This document shows, piece by piece, positions 15,517 to 24,612 of a stretch of 40,701 nucleotides of DNA. Under the pieces are notes generated by a model. That model had not been told where the DNA came from. It made no database searches and saw only the letters and a program-made list of their open reading frames with translations. Position numbers and translations under genes: made by a program. The stretch is from Bacteroidota bacterium. Lineage in GTDB: Bacteria; Bacteroidota; Bacteroidia; Bacteroidales; Porphyromonadaceae. Position 1 is the stretch's first letter. Every line of letters begins with the position of its first letter. The stretch is taken from positions 1-40,701 of the forward strand of contig JAEWDZ010000007.1 in NCBI GenBank assembly GCA_023389855.1, in the 5' to 3' direction.

Positions 15517-17176
15517 TGTCTAAAAGTTCTTTAGCTGCTTGTAACCCAGTCTCTGTAATTATGTTTCCACTAATTAGTCGAGCTACCTCAATTTGTCTTT
15601 CTGTAGTAGATAGTTTTTTTACGTTTGTTTTAGGCTCTCCTTCTGTAGAAATTTCTTTTTCAATCGCCAACTGATGTGTCCCACGTGCGGCTATTTGGGG
15701 CAAATGGGTAATCGCGATAACTTGCATAACCTTTCCCAAGTTTTTTAGAATAATACCCATCTTATCAGCGACACGTCCAGAAACACCCGTGTCTATTTCA
15801 TCAAAAAATATGGTAGGTAATTTTTCGTGTTCGGCCAAAATAGCTTTTAATGCTAGCATTAGCCGGGATATTTCACCTCCTGAAGCTATTTCACCAACTG
15901 GTTGGGGTTTCATGACTTTGCTAGAAGAAAAGAGAAGGGTAATTTTGTCTGCTCCATTGAATTGGGGCTCTTCCAAGGGCCTTATATCCAATATTACTTT
16001 TGATTTAGATAGGTCTAGTTCCGATATAACTTGGTTGAGTTGATCAACCATTTTTCTTGCTGCTTCTTGTCGTTGCTTTCGCAAGGACTGAGCTACCTTG
16101 TCTAATTCTTTTCTCGATTTTTCAAGCTCTTTTTCTGTTTCTTGAATGGTTTCTGAGAGATCTCTTGTATCAGTAAGTTTTTGGGCTAACTCATCTCGAA
16201 GAGCGATCAATGCATTTGAACTATCGACACGATATTTTGTAAATAACTTGCCCAATAGATCCATTCTTTCCTCTGCATTTTGCAGTGCTAATGGGTCTTC
16301 TTCAATACTATCACAGTGAGATGATAGATCTGAAGTAATATCCATGAGTTCGATGTGAATACTCTCGATTCGATCGATGTATTCTTGTACAGCGGAGTAG
16401 CTCTTGCAAACTTGAGTAAGCTTACGTTTGAGTGAAATTAAAGTGTCGGCAATTCCTCTTTCATCCGCATTAAGTATTTCCATCGCTTCTGAAAGATTTG
16501 TTTTAATCTTAGCCGCATTTTGCAGAATACCTATTTTTTCAAAGAGAAACTCTTCTTCACCTACAGCTAAATTTGCTTCACAAAGTTCTTGATAGCGGAA
16601 TGAGTCGAAATCGACTGTTTCTTCGTATGTGCGCTGTAATTGTAGTAGATCTTGGAATCTTTGCCTTGTTTCGACAAACCTATTGTAAACCGAATGATAT
16701 ACATCTAAGATATTGGCATCGGGGAGTGTGCGATCGACAGCTTTCCGTATGAAAGCATCATCTCGAAGTAATAGATTGCTGTGCTGAGAATGAATGTCGA
16801 TCAACAACTCTGTTATATGAGATAGCGAAGATAAGGGTAGAGGCGTATCATTGACGAAGCAGCGGTTTTTTCCACTTGAAATAATTTCTCTACGAACGAT
16901 ACATTCGTCTGGGTCTTCGCCTTCAAGATCTTGTTCTGCAATTAATTTTTTCGCATGGGGTGGCAATTGCCGGAATGTAGCTTCTATTACACACTTATTC
17001 TTTCCGAATCGTATCGAACTTGTTTCGGCTCGTTTACCCAGTAACAATGAAAGAGCTCCTACAAAAACACTTTTTCCTGCTCCCGTTTCGCCTGTTAGCG
17101 ACGTAAAACCTTGCTGAAAATCAACTTTCAGATGATCGATTGTAATAAAATTATCTATGGATAGCGTGTGTAACAT
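15506..17176 (-). CDS. recN: DNA repair protein RecN
   Basis: A 556-residue SMC-like ATPase acting early at double-strand breaks. ATG at 17176 (MLHTLSIDNFITIDHL) is chosen over an upstream TTG at 17185 because the family begins there. Walker A is TGETGAGKS (about 28-36). A long central coiled coil runs through the LEKSRKELDKVAQSLRKQRQ region. The signature is GEIASGGEISRLMLALK and Walker B TIFFDEIDTGVSG, followed by the switch His in ITHLPQIAARG. It lies 11 bp after the DUF4835 gene and overlaps rlmB. Confidence 0.95.
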   Translation of the reverse strand: MLHTLSIDNFITIDHLKVDFQQGFTSLTGETGAGKSVFVGALSLLLGKRAETSSIRFGKNKCVIEATFRQLPPHAKKLIAEQDLEGEDPDECIVRREIISSGKNRCFVNDTPLPLSSLSHITELLIDIHSQHSNLLLRDDAFIRKAVDRTLPDANILDVYHSVYNRFVETRQRFQDLLQLQRTYEETVDFDSFRYQELCEANLAVGEEEFLFEKIGILQNAAKIKTNLSEAMEILNADERGIADTLISLKRKLTQVCKSYSAVQEYIDRIESIHIELMDITSDLSSHCDSIEEDPLALQNAEERMDLLGKLFTKYRVDSSNALIALRDELAQKLTDTRDLSETIQETEKELEKSRKELDKVAQSLRKQRQEAARKMVDQLNQVISELDLSKSKVILDIRPLEEPQFNGADKITLLFSSSKVMKPQPVGEIASGGEISRLMLALKAILAEHEKLPTIFFDEIDTGVSGRVADKMGIILKNLGKVMQVIAITHLPQIAARGTHQLAIEKEISTEGEPKTNVKKLSTTERQIEVARLISGNIITETGLQAAKELLDNDN

Positions 17177-17187
17177 GAAATGCAAGG

Positions 17188-18120
17188 CTAGAAGGATTTA
17201 TTCTTCGATTCTCGTTTAAGTTGATTGAGCACGTCTTGCTCAGTCGGATATAATTTATTGAGGGTTTCGAAGGCCTTTTTTTTGTCACTCTGAGATGCGC
17301 CATCGATGACTTCAATGAATTCCCTTAGTTTAGATTCCGAGAAAATCATCAATAAAGGTGACATGGGGCGCGCTTTGTAAGTCGCTTCTAATAGATTGAG
17401 ATTGTCTATTATATTTCTAATACCTCGTTTTAAATTACCGACTAGCTCGTCCAGACCCTTACGATGGTATATGTACCAATACTTGCGAAAAGATCTTTGA
17501 GCAGGATCATTTAATGCATCGGCCAATGCATAGCGCCCTTTATTTCCATCAGAAGAGGTCCAACCTTTCCAATTGGTATCAGCAACAGCTGCTTGGTTTA
17601 CAATCTGAAGTAGCTGGTTACTATATTTATCTCCCCCTAATTCCGAAAAACTATCACTATCTAATGCCAATACTAAGTATACATAGAAAGCAATTGTAGC
17701 CGTGAGGTTGTTATCTAATTGGTTAGGATTGTAAAGTATTGGGGTAAAAGCCTCGAACTGAAAATTCAGTTTTTTGTCGCGAAACGTCAATATATTGGTC
17801 GTGTAGGATGCATTGTATACAGGTCTTTGTGCCGTAATGATAAATTCTGCATTATATTCATTATTTTCCTGTGATAGAATGGTAATAGAGATATCACACT
17901 GAATACGTTCAGCAGGAGAAAAGGTCAAGTTTGTCCACTTTGTATTGTTGATGAGATCAGTTAGTTTCTGTTCTAGATCATCAAAAATATTGCGTTCAAT
18001 CCCTGCTAAGGCACTTGTTTCTACGGTTACCTTTGCTTTGATTTCTTGTGCAAACGTATTACTGTAGGAAAAAATGCCGGTAAAGAATACACAAATAAAA
18101 GAGATGATTCTTTTACTCAT
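17188..18120 (-). CDS. DUF4835 family exported protein
   Basis: A 310-residue protein with a Sec signal peptide (MSKRIISFICVFFTGIFSYSNTFAQ, probable cleavage after TFA). The mature part, starting QEIKAKVTVETSALAG, matches the conserved DUF4835 family of Bacteroidota. NPNQLDNNLTATIAFYVYL and the central YWYIYHRKGLDEL are characteristic. Function is unknown; it should be periplasmic or envelope-associated. Its place between coaBC (2-bp gap) and recN (11-bp gap) is, from memory, the same in other Bacteroidales. The clustering with repair and coenzyme A genes does not itself reveal a role. Confidence 0.85.
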   Translation of the reverse strand: MSKRIISFICVFFTGIFSYSNTFAQEIKAKVTVETSALAGIERNIFDDLEQKLTDLINNTKWTNLTFSPAERIQCDISITILSQENNEYNAEFIITAQRPVYNASYTTNILTFRDKKLNFQFEAFTPILYNPNQLDNNLTATIAFYVYLVLALDSDSFSELGGDKYSNQLLQIVNQAAVADTNWKGWTSSDGNKGRYALADALNDPAQRSFRKYWYIYHRKGLDELVGNLKRGIRNIIDNLNLLEATYKARPMSPLLMIFSESKLREFIEVIDGASQSDKKKAFETLNKLYPTEQDVLNQLKRESKNKSF

Positions 18121-18122
18121 AA

Positions 18123-19343
18123 TTATTTTGTATCCAGGTATGATGCCACTTCCTTCATTATATCTTTCGCTACTGCGGACTTTTCTTTTAGAGGAAACTG
18201 TTTTGCCTGCTGATTTCGAGAGAGAATCGTGATTTTATTAGTTTCTAATCCAAACCCAGCGCCCTTGTCTTGTAGGGAGTTTAAAACGATAATATCGAAG
18301 TTCTTCTCCTCCATTTTTCGTGTTGCTTCGTCAATCCCTGCAGAAGTCTCAAGAGCAAAACCAACGACAAGTTGATTTGTCCTTTTTCGTTTGCAGAGGG
18401 TTGCTGCAATATCGGGGTTTCGTATAAGGGAGAGGTTGAGTGTCTCGCCAGACACTTCTCGTTTCACCTTGTCTTGGTGATAGGCTTTGGGTCTATAATC
18501 AGCTACAGCTGCCGCAAAGATGACAATGTCCGCAGCATCAAACTTTTTTTCTGTTGCCCTAAGCATCTCTTCCGCAGAGGTAATGTGGGTGACTATGGCT
18601 TCGTCTGGAGGGGGAAGTAAAGTAGGTCCCAATATTATTTCAACTTTTGCTCCTAGAGTTAATGCTTCTCGCGCAATTTCTAGCCCCATCTTACCAGAAG
18701 AGTGATTCCCGATAAATCGTACTGGATCTATAGCTTCGTGAGTGGGACCAGCAGTGATCAAGATTTTTTTTCCGTAAAAAACACTCTCTGCTTGTTGGGT
18801 CGTAAAGTATTGGCAAATAAGATCTCGAATAATTTCGGGATCTTGCATACGACCTTTTCCTTCTAAACCACTTGCTAAAAATCCAGAAGATGCTTCTATT
18901 ATTTTGTGGCCTCTTTTTCTGAGGATCTCGATATTTTGTTGTGTAGAGGGATGTGCGTACATGTCCAGGTCCATCGCAGGCGCTATCCAAGTAGGAGCTT
19001 TCATAGATAGATAAGAAGTTGTGAGCATATTATCTGCTATTCCAGTAGCCATTTTGGCAATGGTTGCAGCAGTAGCGGGTGCCACGACGAATAGATCGGT
19101 CCAAAGCCCTAACGATACGTGGCTATGCCATGATCCGTCTCTACGATCAAAAAACTCACTTACAACGGGTTTCTGCGTAAGAGTTGATAACGTCAGGGGT
19201 GTGATAAACTCTTTGGCAGATGGTGTCATGATAGCCTGTACCTCGGCCCCTTCTTTAATGAGGAGACGTGCTAAAGAAGCCGCTTTATATGCCGCTATAC
19301 TCCCAGTAATCCCCAATAAAATGTGTTTGCCTTTCAGTTTCAC
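18123..19343 (-). CDS. coaBC: Bifunctional phosphopantothenoylcysteine decarboxylase/phosphopantothenate-cysteine ligase
   Basis: A 406-residue enzyme for two steps of coenzyme A synthesis, starting at GTG 19343. The CoaC flavodoxin-like half has LLGITGSIAAYKAA and catalytic His75 in WHSHVSLG. The position of E. coli Asn125 is Asp here (PAMDLDM, D125), and the position of the redox Cys158 is Ser (FLASGLEGKGRM, S158), so both depart from the E. coli active site. The CoaB half begins near KKILITAGPTHEAIDPVRF and has GNHSSGKMG and LIRNPDIAATL. It lies 16 bp after the exonuclease gene and 2 bp before the DUF4835 gene. Confidence 0.94.
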   Translation of the reverse strand: MKLKGKHILLGITGSIAAYKAASLARLLIKEGAEVQAIMTPSAKEFITPLTLSTLTQKPVVSEFFDRRDGSWHSHVSLGLWTDLFVVAPATAATIAKMATGIADNMLTTSYLSMKAPTWIAPAMDLDMYAHPSTQQNIEILRKRGHKIIEASSGFLASGLEGKGRMQDPEIIRDLICQYFTTQQAESVFYGKKILITAGPTHEAIDPVRFIGNHSSGKMGLEIAREALTLGAKVEIILGPTLLPPPDEAIVTHITSAEEMLRATEKKFDAADIVIFAAAVADYRPKAYHQDKVKREVSGETLNLSLIRNPDIAATLCKRKRTNQLVVGFALETSAGIDEATRKMEEKNFDIIVLNSLQDKGAGFGLETNKITILSRNQQAKQFPLKEKSAVAKDIMKEVASYLDTK

Positions 19344-19359
19344 TATGAATAAAACGGTG

Positions 19360-20145
19360 TTATTTTGTCTTTATATCGAGGTTTCCTAGTTCCAGTTTAA
19401 TTCTTGAAAAATGTCGCTTGGTGTCGGCTGTAAAGTCACTAGCCATGATCCAGGCATAGTACCCGAGGTCTTTCCGGAGCACTTCTTTTGCGGGCTGTCC
19501 TTTGTATTTCCCGAAATTGATGAGGATCTCACCGTTGGAATTACGGATAAGTCTGCCCGCAAAATCTACATTACTATTAGCAGTAGTAAACTGAGATAAA
19601 AAGGTTATGTCATTTTTTAAAGTATCGGAATAGCGATCAAGCTGAGCCTGGAGTACCTTGTATGTCGCGATGGTATCAGCCTCAGCTCCATGTGCCCCCT
19701 CTAGAGTTTCGTTACAATAGAAAAGATAGGCTGCTTCGAGGGTACGTTTTTCCATCTTATGGAATATTGTTTGAACATCGACGAATAGAGATTTTGAAAA
19801 ATCGATATTAATCTCTGCTCGTGCAAATTCCTCGACTAGCATTGGAACATCAAATTTGTTAGAGTTGTATCCTGCGATATCACAACCTTCAAAGAAAAGT
19901 ACTAATTCCTTAGCAATTTCTTTAAACGTAGGACAGTCTTTTACATCATCGTTTGAAATATGATGAATTGCCGTAGCTTCTGCAGGTATAGGTATTTCTG
20001 GGTTTATTCGTCTAGTCTTTTTTTCCTCGTCACCATTGGGGAAAACCTTCAAGAGAGACAACTCTACAATGCGATCTTTTGTATAGTTGAGACCGGTGGT
20101 CTCAAGATCAAAAAAGATGATTGGTTTTTTTAAATTGAGCTGCAT
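19360..20145 (-). CDS. DEDDh 3'-5' exonuclease (DnaQ-like) with C-terminal domain
   Basis: A 261-residue protein. Exo I is FFDLETTGL (D13, E15), Exo II GYNSNKFDVP with its Asp, and Exo III HGAEADT with the DEDDh His and Asp. It resembles the proofreading epsilon subunit, but in Bacteroidota this stand-alone form may be a general exonuclease. After about residue 205 a second small domain (INFGKYKGQPAKEVLRKD then YYAWIMASDF) resembles DUF3820-type modules. It sits 10 bp after dnaN, the sliding clamp, which makes a replication or repair link plausible. Confidence 0.88.
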   Translation of the reverse strand: MQLNLKKPIIFFDLETTGLNYTKDRIVELSLLKVFPNGDEEKKTRRINPEIPIPAEATAIHHISNDDVKDCPTFKEIAKELVLFFEGCDIAGYNSNKFDVPMLVEEFARAEINIDFSKSLFVDVQTIFHKMEKRTLEAAYLFYCNETLEGAHGAEADTIATYKVLQAQLDRYSDTLKNDITFLSQFTTANSNVDFAGRLIRNSNGEILINFGKYKGQPAKEVLRKDLGYYAWIMASDFTADTKRHFSRIKLELGNLDIKTK

Positions 20146-20155
20146 GGTTCTATTT

Positions 20156-21319
20156 TTATTTTCTGCTGACAGGGATCGGGGCTATCAGGCATATAAGCGA
20201 GGTATTCTCTTTGGCTTCAGCGGGCGTTATGATCACGGGTCTCGTAATATCTACAATATTGAATAAGACGAGATCCGTTTCGATATTTTCCAGAAGGGTA
20301 TAAAAGCGCTTTTTGTCAAAGGCCATAGCCATCTCCATTTCGTTTGGATTCTCAAAGGAAATAGTTTCGTTGGCTGTTTTGTTTTCTTCTGTTTTTTTTG
20401 CTTCTATGCGAAGACCTTCGCTAGTAGGTATTAGATCAATAAAAGAGTCGTCGTTGATGAACTTGTTGATACGGCGCACCACGTTCTTAAGTTGAGTAGT
20501 GTCCATAGATAGTTCATATTCAAACTTAGTAGGAATGATCGACTCATAGTTGGGGTATGATGCGTCTACCAGCATTGACTCTATTTCTAGGCTATCAATT
20601 TTGAAAAGAATCCTTTTTTCATTGACTTCCACATGCATCATTTCTGCATCGTACCTTGGGAGAAACGAACGCATAAAGTGAGCGCAATTGTAAGGTAAAA
20701 GAAAATCCTTTTTGTCGTTATCTTTTAAACCGTCTATAAAAGAGTTGTTCACGCGATATCTAGATAGAATCAAACCGTCAGTGCCTACAATATCTAGGTA
20801 ATCATTGCGAAAACGAAAATATATACAGGAAATATTTTTACGATCGGGTAGATTGCAAGCAGAATTTATAGTATAAGCAATTCCTTGACGGATAAGGGAT
20901 GTTTCTATTTCGAAAGAAAATCCTTCTGAAGGCTCTCCTGGATCAAATATAGGGTAGTTTTCTCCATTGGTGGCAGTAAAGTTTATTTCCCCTCCTGCGA
21001 AAGACATTTTCAGCGGACCTCGACCGCTATCTTCATTTGGCTGATAAGTGAAGGTCAGCGGTTGTTCGGGAAGTTCTTTTACATAGTCGTTAATATCTGA
21101 AGGCGGTACCGTGAAAAGACAGGGTTCACAAGGCTCTGCAAGAACTATTTCTCCAGATATTCGATACTGCGGGTTGCTACCAGTTAGTTTCAAGCGGTCT
21201 TCTGAAATATCAAATAATATTTCTGTACGTAGGCGGTTGGGATCGGACTGAGGAATCACGCGTGAGATACTCTGCAGGAGAGATGCCAATTCTCCGGAAG
21301 GGACACGAAAAGTTATCAT
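20156..21319 (-). CDS. dnaN: DNA polymerase III beta subunit (sliding clamp)
   Basis: A 387-residue protein with the three-domain clamp fold. MITFRVPSGELASLLQSISR opens domain I, NYPIFDPGEPSEGFSFEI ends it, and VDASYPNYESIIP is the conserved start of domain III. As a ring dimer it tethers DNA polymerases. The C-terminus (LICLIAPIPVSRK) ends in basic residues rather than the E. coli MPMRL. It is the first gene of a tightly spaced leftward cluster, dnaN-exonuclease-coaBC-DUF4835-recN-rlmB-ridA, with a -7 box 46 bp upstream. It is not next to dnaA in this window. Confidence 0.93.
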   Translation of the reverse strand: MITFRVPSGELASLLQSISRVIPQSDPNRLRTEILFDISEDRLKLTGSNPQYRISGEIVLAEPCEPCLFTVPPSDINDYVKELPEQPLTFTYQPNEDSGRGPLKMSFAGGEINFTATNGENYPIFDPGEPSEGFSFEIETSLIRQGIAYTINSACNLPDRKNISCIYFRFRNDYLDIVGTDGLILSRYRVNNSFIDGLKDNDKKDFLLPYNCAHFMRSFLPRYDAEMMHVEVNEKRILFKIDSLEIESMLVDASYPNYESIIPTKFEYELSMDTTQLKNVVRRINKFINDDSFIDLIPTSEGLRIEAKKTEENKTANETISFENPNEMEMAMAFDKKRFYTLLENIETDLVLFNIVDITRPVIITPAEAKENTSLICLIAPIPVSRK

Positions 21320-21364
21320 AGGGTTAAATATTATTTTCGATTAATCTGCGCTATATTTTCTCTA

Positions 21365-21372
21365 CAAAGATA
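21365..21372 (-). promoter_or_regulatory. -7 promoter box of the dnaN cluster
   Basis: The minus strand reads TATCTTTG, 46 bp upstream of the dnaN start. The -33 region has no clear TTTG. Confidence 0.6.
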
Positions 21373-21430
21373 ATGATTTTTCAGAAAAATGTGGTCCTAA
21401 CATCCCTCTCTCTCCTCTCTTAACTAATGA

Positions 21431-21466
21431 TTTAGTCCGAAGAAGGGATATTTTCTTCGGACTAAA
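21431..21466 (-). terminator. Hairpin between greA and dnaN
   Basis: TTTAGTCCGAAGAA (21431-21444) pairs perfectly with TTCTTCGGACTAAA (21453-21466) around an 8-base loop. It lies 120 bp past the greA stop and upstream of the dnaN promoter. It is a strong stem but lacks a T-run on the minus strand. Confidence 0.6.
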
Positions 21467-21586
21467 ATGAATCAGACGAAATAAGGGGGCAGTTATAATA
21501 TTTGTCGAAAGGATGCCAAACAACAGATCTTTATGAAATGTCAGAATCGTCCTCTCGAGGGGATAGCAAATGAAGGGACAGGTAAA

Positions 21587-22057
21587 TTAAATGGAAATTT
21601 CGAGGATTTCCAAGCGAAGTTTTCCTATTGGAACTTCTATTTCAGCAATTTCTCCGATCTTTTTACCTACAAGCCCTTGGGCAATAGGTGCATTGATCGA
21701 AATTTTTCTTTCCTTAAAGTTGGCATCCAGATCAGGTACGATAGTATACTCCATAATACTATTGTCATTAAGATTCTTCAGTTTTACCTTTGTGAGCAGT
21801 TGTACTTTGCTAGTATCGACTTCGTTCTCATTTATGATCCGAGCTTGGCTGGCCGTTGTCTTCAGTTGTGATAAACGAGCCTCGAGCATAGATTGCGCTT
21901 CACGAGCAGCATCGTATTCTGCATTTTCAGAGAGATCCCCTTTTTCACGAGCTTCTGCTATTTGCTGTGCTATTTTGGGACGTTCTTCGGTTTCAAGACG
22001 GCTTATTTCTTCCATCAGTTTGTCGAAACCTTCTTTGGTCATATAGTTGTAAGCCAT
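21587..22057 (-). CDS. greA: Transcription elongation factor GreA
   Basis: A 156-residue protein that rescues backtracked RNA polymerase by stimulating transcript cleavage. The N-terminal coiled coil carries the acidic tip signature EKGDLSENAEYDAAREAQ (residues about 39-56). The C-terminal FKBP-like domain ends with SPxG-type elements seen here as APIAQGLVGKKIGEIAEIEV. Length is normal. It is transcribed alone from a -7 box at 22240-22247, and a hairpin separates it from dnaN. Confidence 0.95.
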   Translation of the reverse strand: MAYNYMTKEGFDKLMEEISRLETEERPKIAQQIAEAREKGDLSENAEYDAAREAQSMLEARLSQLKTTASQARIINENEVDTSKVQLLTKVKLKNLNDNSIMEYTIVPDLDANFKERKISINAPIAQGLVGKKIGEIAEIEVPIGKLRLEILEISI

Positions 22058-22239
22058 AACTATTATAAAATACTGCCCCGAGGAACCAACCTCAGTAGCA
22101 ATGGGTTAATTAGTTTTTATATTACATTTTATCAGGCTGATCGCACATTTAATAGTAAAAAGGAGTAATACCTTTCTATATTAAAAAAAAGAGACATTTT
22201 CCGAGGTGCGCGGAGAAAGACTCTCTTAAATCAGCTCTG

Positions 22240-22247
22240 CAAAGGTA
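22240..22247 (-). promoter_or_regulatory. greA -7 promoter box
   Basis: The minus strand reads TACCTTTG. It gives a leader of roughly 170 bases before the greA ATG, long for a housekeeping gene. The leader (22058-22239) has no recognisable ORF. Confidence 0.6.
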
Positions 22248-22494
22248 CGATTTTTTTCGGAAATAGAGGTATGCTGCATTTTCTTTTTTTGTGCCAAAAT
22301 TCTAAATTGTCGTTTGTGATTATTAAGTTGTGCGTAGGTGATGTAACTTTCGTTAAGTTTGATCTACAAGCCTGTTCAGCAGTCTCTATTAAAAACAATA
22401 ATATTATATGATTGAAAAAGCGATGTTCTCGGGTCGATCTTCATGGACAGTATACGATCCAATTTTTCTTCATTCAGGAATGAAAAAACAATGA

Positions 22495-22524
22495 GACATG
22501 ATCCGATGAATACTGGATCATGTC
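22495..22524 (-). terminator. Terminator of the FHA-to-nadD cluster
   Basis: GACATGATCC (22495-22504) pairs perfectly with GGATCATGTC (22515-22524). On the minus strand the stem is followed by TCATTGTTTTTTC, a T-run typical of intrinsic termination. It lies about 105 bp past the small membrane-protein gene. Nothing else is recognised in 22248-22629. Confidence 0.75.
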
Positions 22525-22629
22525 CCAATTCGTGTTTTTATCGTATGAAAAAAAGATGATTTTCAGTGAAGAAATATCCTTATTTGAGAACGCTATCAAA
22601 TAGCGCGTAACAGAAGGATGGTGAGAGCA

Positions 22630-22806
22630 TTATTTTTTCTTTTTCCGGCTTTTGTAAATCGGAACAAAAACAATGATGGCAGAAGCTATAATGGTAAAAA
22701 GTGTGAAAAAAGTGATTTTAGCGTACAAGAAAATCATGATTACAAGCACTATCCATAGTGTGGCTAGGCAAATGATTTGAAGAGAGGAAAAGCGTCGATG
22801 GGTCAT
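22630..22806 (-). CDS. Small membrane protein, 58 residues, downstream of nadD
   Basis: ATG at 22806 lies two bases after the nadD stop and the frame runs to TAA at 22630-22632. The protein starts MTHRRFSSLQIICLATLWIV and has two hydrophobic segments, about 10-28 and 33-51. A short polar turn (YAK) separates them, and the C-terminus is strongly basic (YKSRKKKK). The charge pattern predicts both ends in the cytoplasm. No family is recognised. Tight coupling to nadD and placement before the cluster terminator support it as a real gene. The alternative is chance coding in an AT-rich spacer, which the hydrophobic pattern makes less likely. Confidence 0.7.
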   Translation of the reverse strand: MTHRRFSSLQIICLATLWIVLVIMIFLYAKITFFTLFTIIASAIIVFVPIYKSRKKKK

Positions 22807-22808
22807 AT

Positions 22809-23411
22809 CTATAAAGTTGATCTTTTCTTGTAAGCAATCTCAAGTTGTGAGTATTGGGTCGGGAGGGGTAGCAAGTAACGTAGGTCTCTGCCCTCGATAA
22901 TAGCCTGTCTGATTTGAGTTGAACTCACCTCAATTAGAGGTAAATAATCGAGATAGTACACGCCTTGAGGCAGATATTCTTTTTGTATATCAAACCCTCG
23001 TCTAGGATAAATGAAAATTCGGTATTTCTTAAGCAATAAATCATGGTGGTACCATTGGTCAAATGTAACCCAGTTATCCGCTCCGATCAAGATTGTAAAG
23101 CGATAGCTGGGATGCTTCTTTTCTAGTGCGGAAAGGGTGTCGATCGTGTAGTGAGGGAGTGGAAGTTCTTCTTCTATATGGCATATATGAAAACGCCTGT
23201 CCTCACAAAAAACCTTTGATAAAAGAGATACGCGTTCCTCAAAAGACATAACGATCTTTTCTTTCAATGGATTCTGAAAAGTCGGTACCAACCATATTTC
23301 GTCAATAGCGTAGGGTGCGGCATAATAGATACAGTTGAGTAATGATGTGTGACCAATATGCAAAGGGTCAAAAGATCCACCAAAAAAAAGTATCTGTCTT
23401 TCAGAAGTCAT
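22809..23411 (-). CDS. nadD: Nicotinate-nucleotide adenylyltransferase
   Basis: A 200-residue nucleotidyltransferase that joins nicotinate mononucleotide and ATP to deamido-NAD. The motif FGGSFDPLHIGH (10-21) contains the HxGH active site, and VSSTQIRQAI is the ISSTxxR motif near the C-terminus. Length is normal. It starts 7 bp after pncB, whose product supplies its substrate, so the two form a Preiss-Handler salvage pair. The next gene, a small membrane protein, begins two bases after its stop. Confidence 0.95.
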   Translation of the reverse strand: MTSERQILFFGGSFDPLHIGHTSLLNCIYYAAPYAIDEIWLVPTFQNPLKEKIVMSFEERVSLLSKVFCEDRRFHICHIEEELPLPHYTIDTLSALEKKHPSYRFTILIGADNWVTFDQWYHHDLLLKKYRIFIYPRRGFDIQKEYLPQGVYYLDYLPLIEVSSTQIRQAIIEGRDLRYLLPLPTQYSQLEIAYKKRSTL

Positions 23412-23418
23412 AGCTACT

Positions 23419-24597
23419 CTAGATTATTCCGAGGGTTTCTTTGCATAAGCGTATTTCTCGAGGTTCTCCAGTATGCTTCCCTTTATCATCCGACAATTTT
23501 ACACAGTTGATCCAAGGTTCCTTGGCTGTCATTCGACATTTCCATAGTTTCATGACAATGTTGCATGGCTTGTAGCCGCTATTTGTGTCGTTGGTCAGAT
23601 TTGTTCCTATTCCAAAAGAACAGTGAATACGGTGACTACACGCTTTCTGTATTTCGATAGCCCTTTCAACATTGAGAGAGTCGCTGAATATGATATACTT
23701 TAGTTTAGGGTCTACTTTTAGTTCTTTGTAGCGGAGGATTACTTTGTTGATAAACTCAAATGGGTCACCACTATCGTGTCTTAAACTAGAGTAAAGTAAG
23801 GCGTGTTTTTTACTGAAATTGCGAAGGAAAATATCTGTTGTATAGGTGTCGGATAGAACGGTCCCTAAGTCGCCATCGTATACATTGATCCAGTTTTCCA
23901 TAGACATGTAGTTGGCCATTTTATATCCATAGATAGCTCCGTGAAATTGTATCCATTCGTGGGGATGTGTGCCCGAAACTTGTAGTCCATATTTATGGGC
24001 TAAATGCATATTACTGGTCCCGTATAAAGCATTTCCCGCGTGCTCTTTGAGTAGATGGGTCACGAGATCCTCGACTTCGTAGCTGAATCTACGCCTCATA
24101 CCAAAGATAGAGAACGAAAGGTGTGCATCTTTCAGTTTTTGTGCTTTTTCTATGGTTTTGCACTCAACATATTCTTTATCAAATGTGGCTCCTAACATTT
24201 GGTAACGCAACTCACTGACAAGTGCTAAAATAGGCGTTTCCCATAATGTAATACGATACAGAGGCCCAATAGCATCGATATGCAAATGTCCTTCTTCGTC
24301 GAGTCGGATATCCACTTCTTTAGGGTTAAATCGAAATCCTTTCAGAAAATCTACATATGTAGGAGGAACGTAGGGCATTTTTTCTTTCATGAAATGAGCT
24401 TCTCCATCTGAGAGAGAGAGCTGAGCCATCTTTGCGACTTCTTCTTTCAATCGCAGATCGAAGCCTTCCGGGTACACCATATTGTCCCTATCGATAAAAC
24501 GAAAGTGTCCCTCTGCATGAGGAAAAAGTTTGGAATAGGCGTAACCGGTTGTGATTTTATATAAATCGGTATCTAGTGTACTACGTATTATACTCAT
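23419..24597 (-). CDS. pncB: Nicotinate phosphoribosyltransferase
   Basis: A 392-residue enzyme converting nicotinate and PRPP to nicotinate mononucleotide. Family features are LDTDLYKITTGYAY at the N-terminus, EFGRRRFS-like SIFGMRRRFSYEVED, GTSNMHLAHKYG and SGTHPHEWIQFHGA with the phosphorylated-His region. SLRHDSGDPFEFINK and FSDSLNVERAIEI are further matches. It lies 15 bp after the Wzz-like gene and 7 bp before nadD. Placement after cell-surface genes suggests shared transcription rather than shared pathway. Confidence 0.95.
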   Translation of the reverse strand: MSIIRSTLDTDLYKITTGYAYSKLFPHAEGHFRFIDRDNMVYPEGFDLRLKEEVAKMAQLSLSDGEAHFMKEKMPYVPPTYVDFLKGFRFNPKEVDIRLDEEGHLHIDAIGPLYRITLWETPILALVSELRYQMLGATFDKEYVECKTIEKAQKLKDAHLSFSIFGMRRRFSYEVEDLVTHLLKEHAGNALYGTSNMHLAHKYGLQVSGTHPHEWIQFHGAIYGYKMANYMSMENWINVYDGDLGTVLSDTYTTDIFLRNFSKKHALLYSSLRHDSGDPFEFINKVILRYKELKVDPKLKYIIFSDSLNVERAIEIQKACSHRIHCSFGIGTNLTNDTNSGYKPCNIVMKLWKCRMTAKEPWINCVKLSDDKGKHTGEPREIRLCKETLGII

Positions 24598-24612
24598 AGT
24601 ATATCTTTATGG

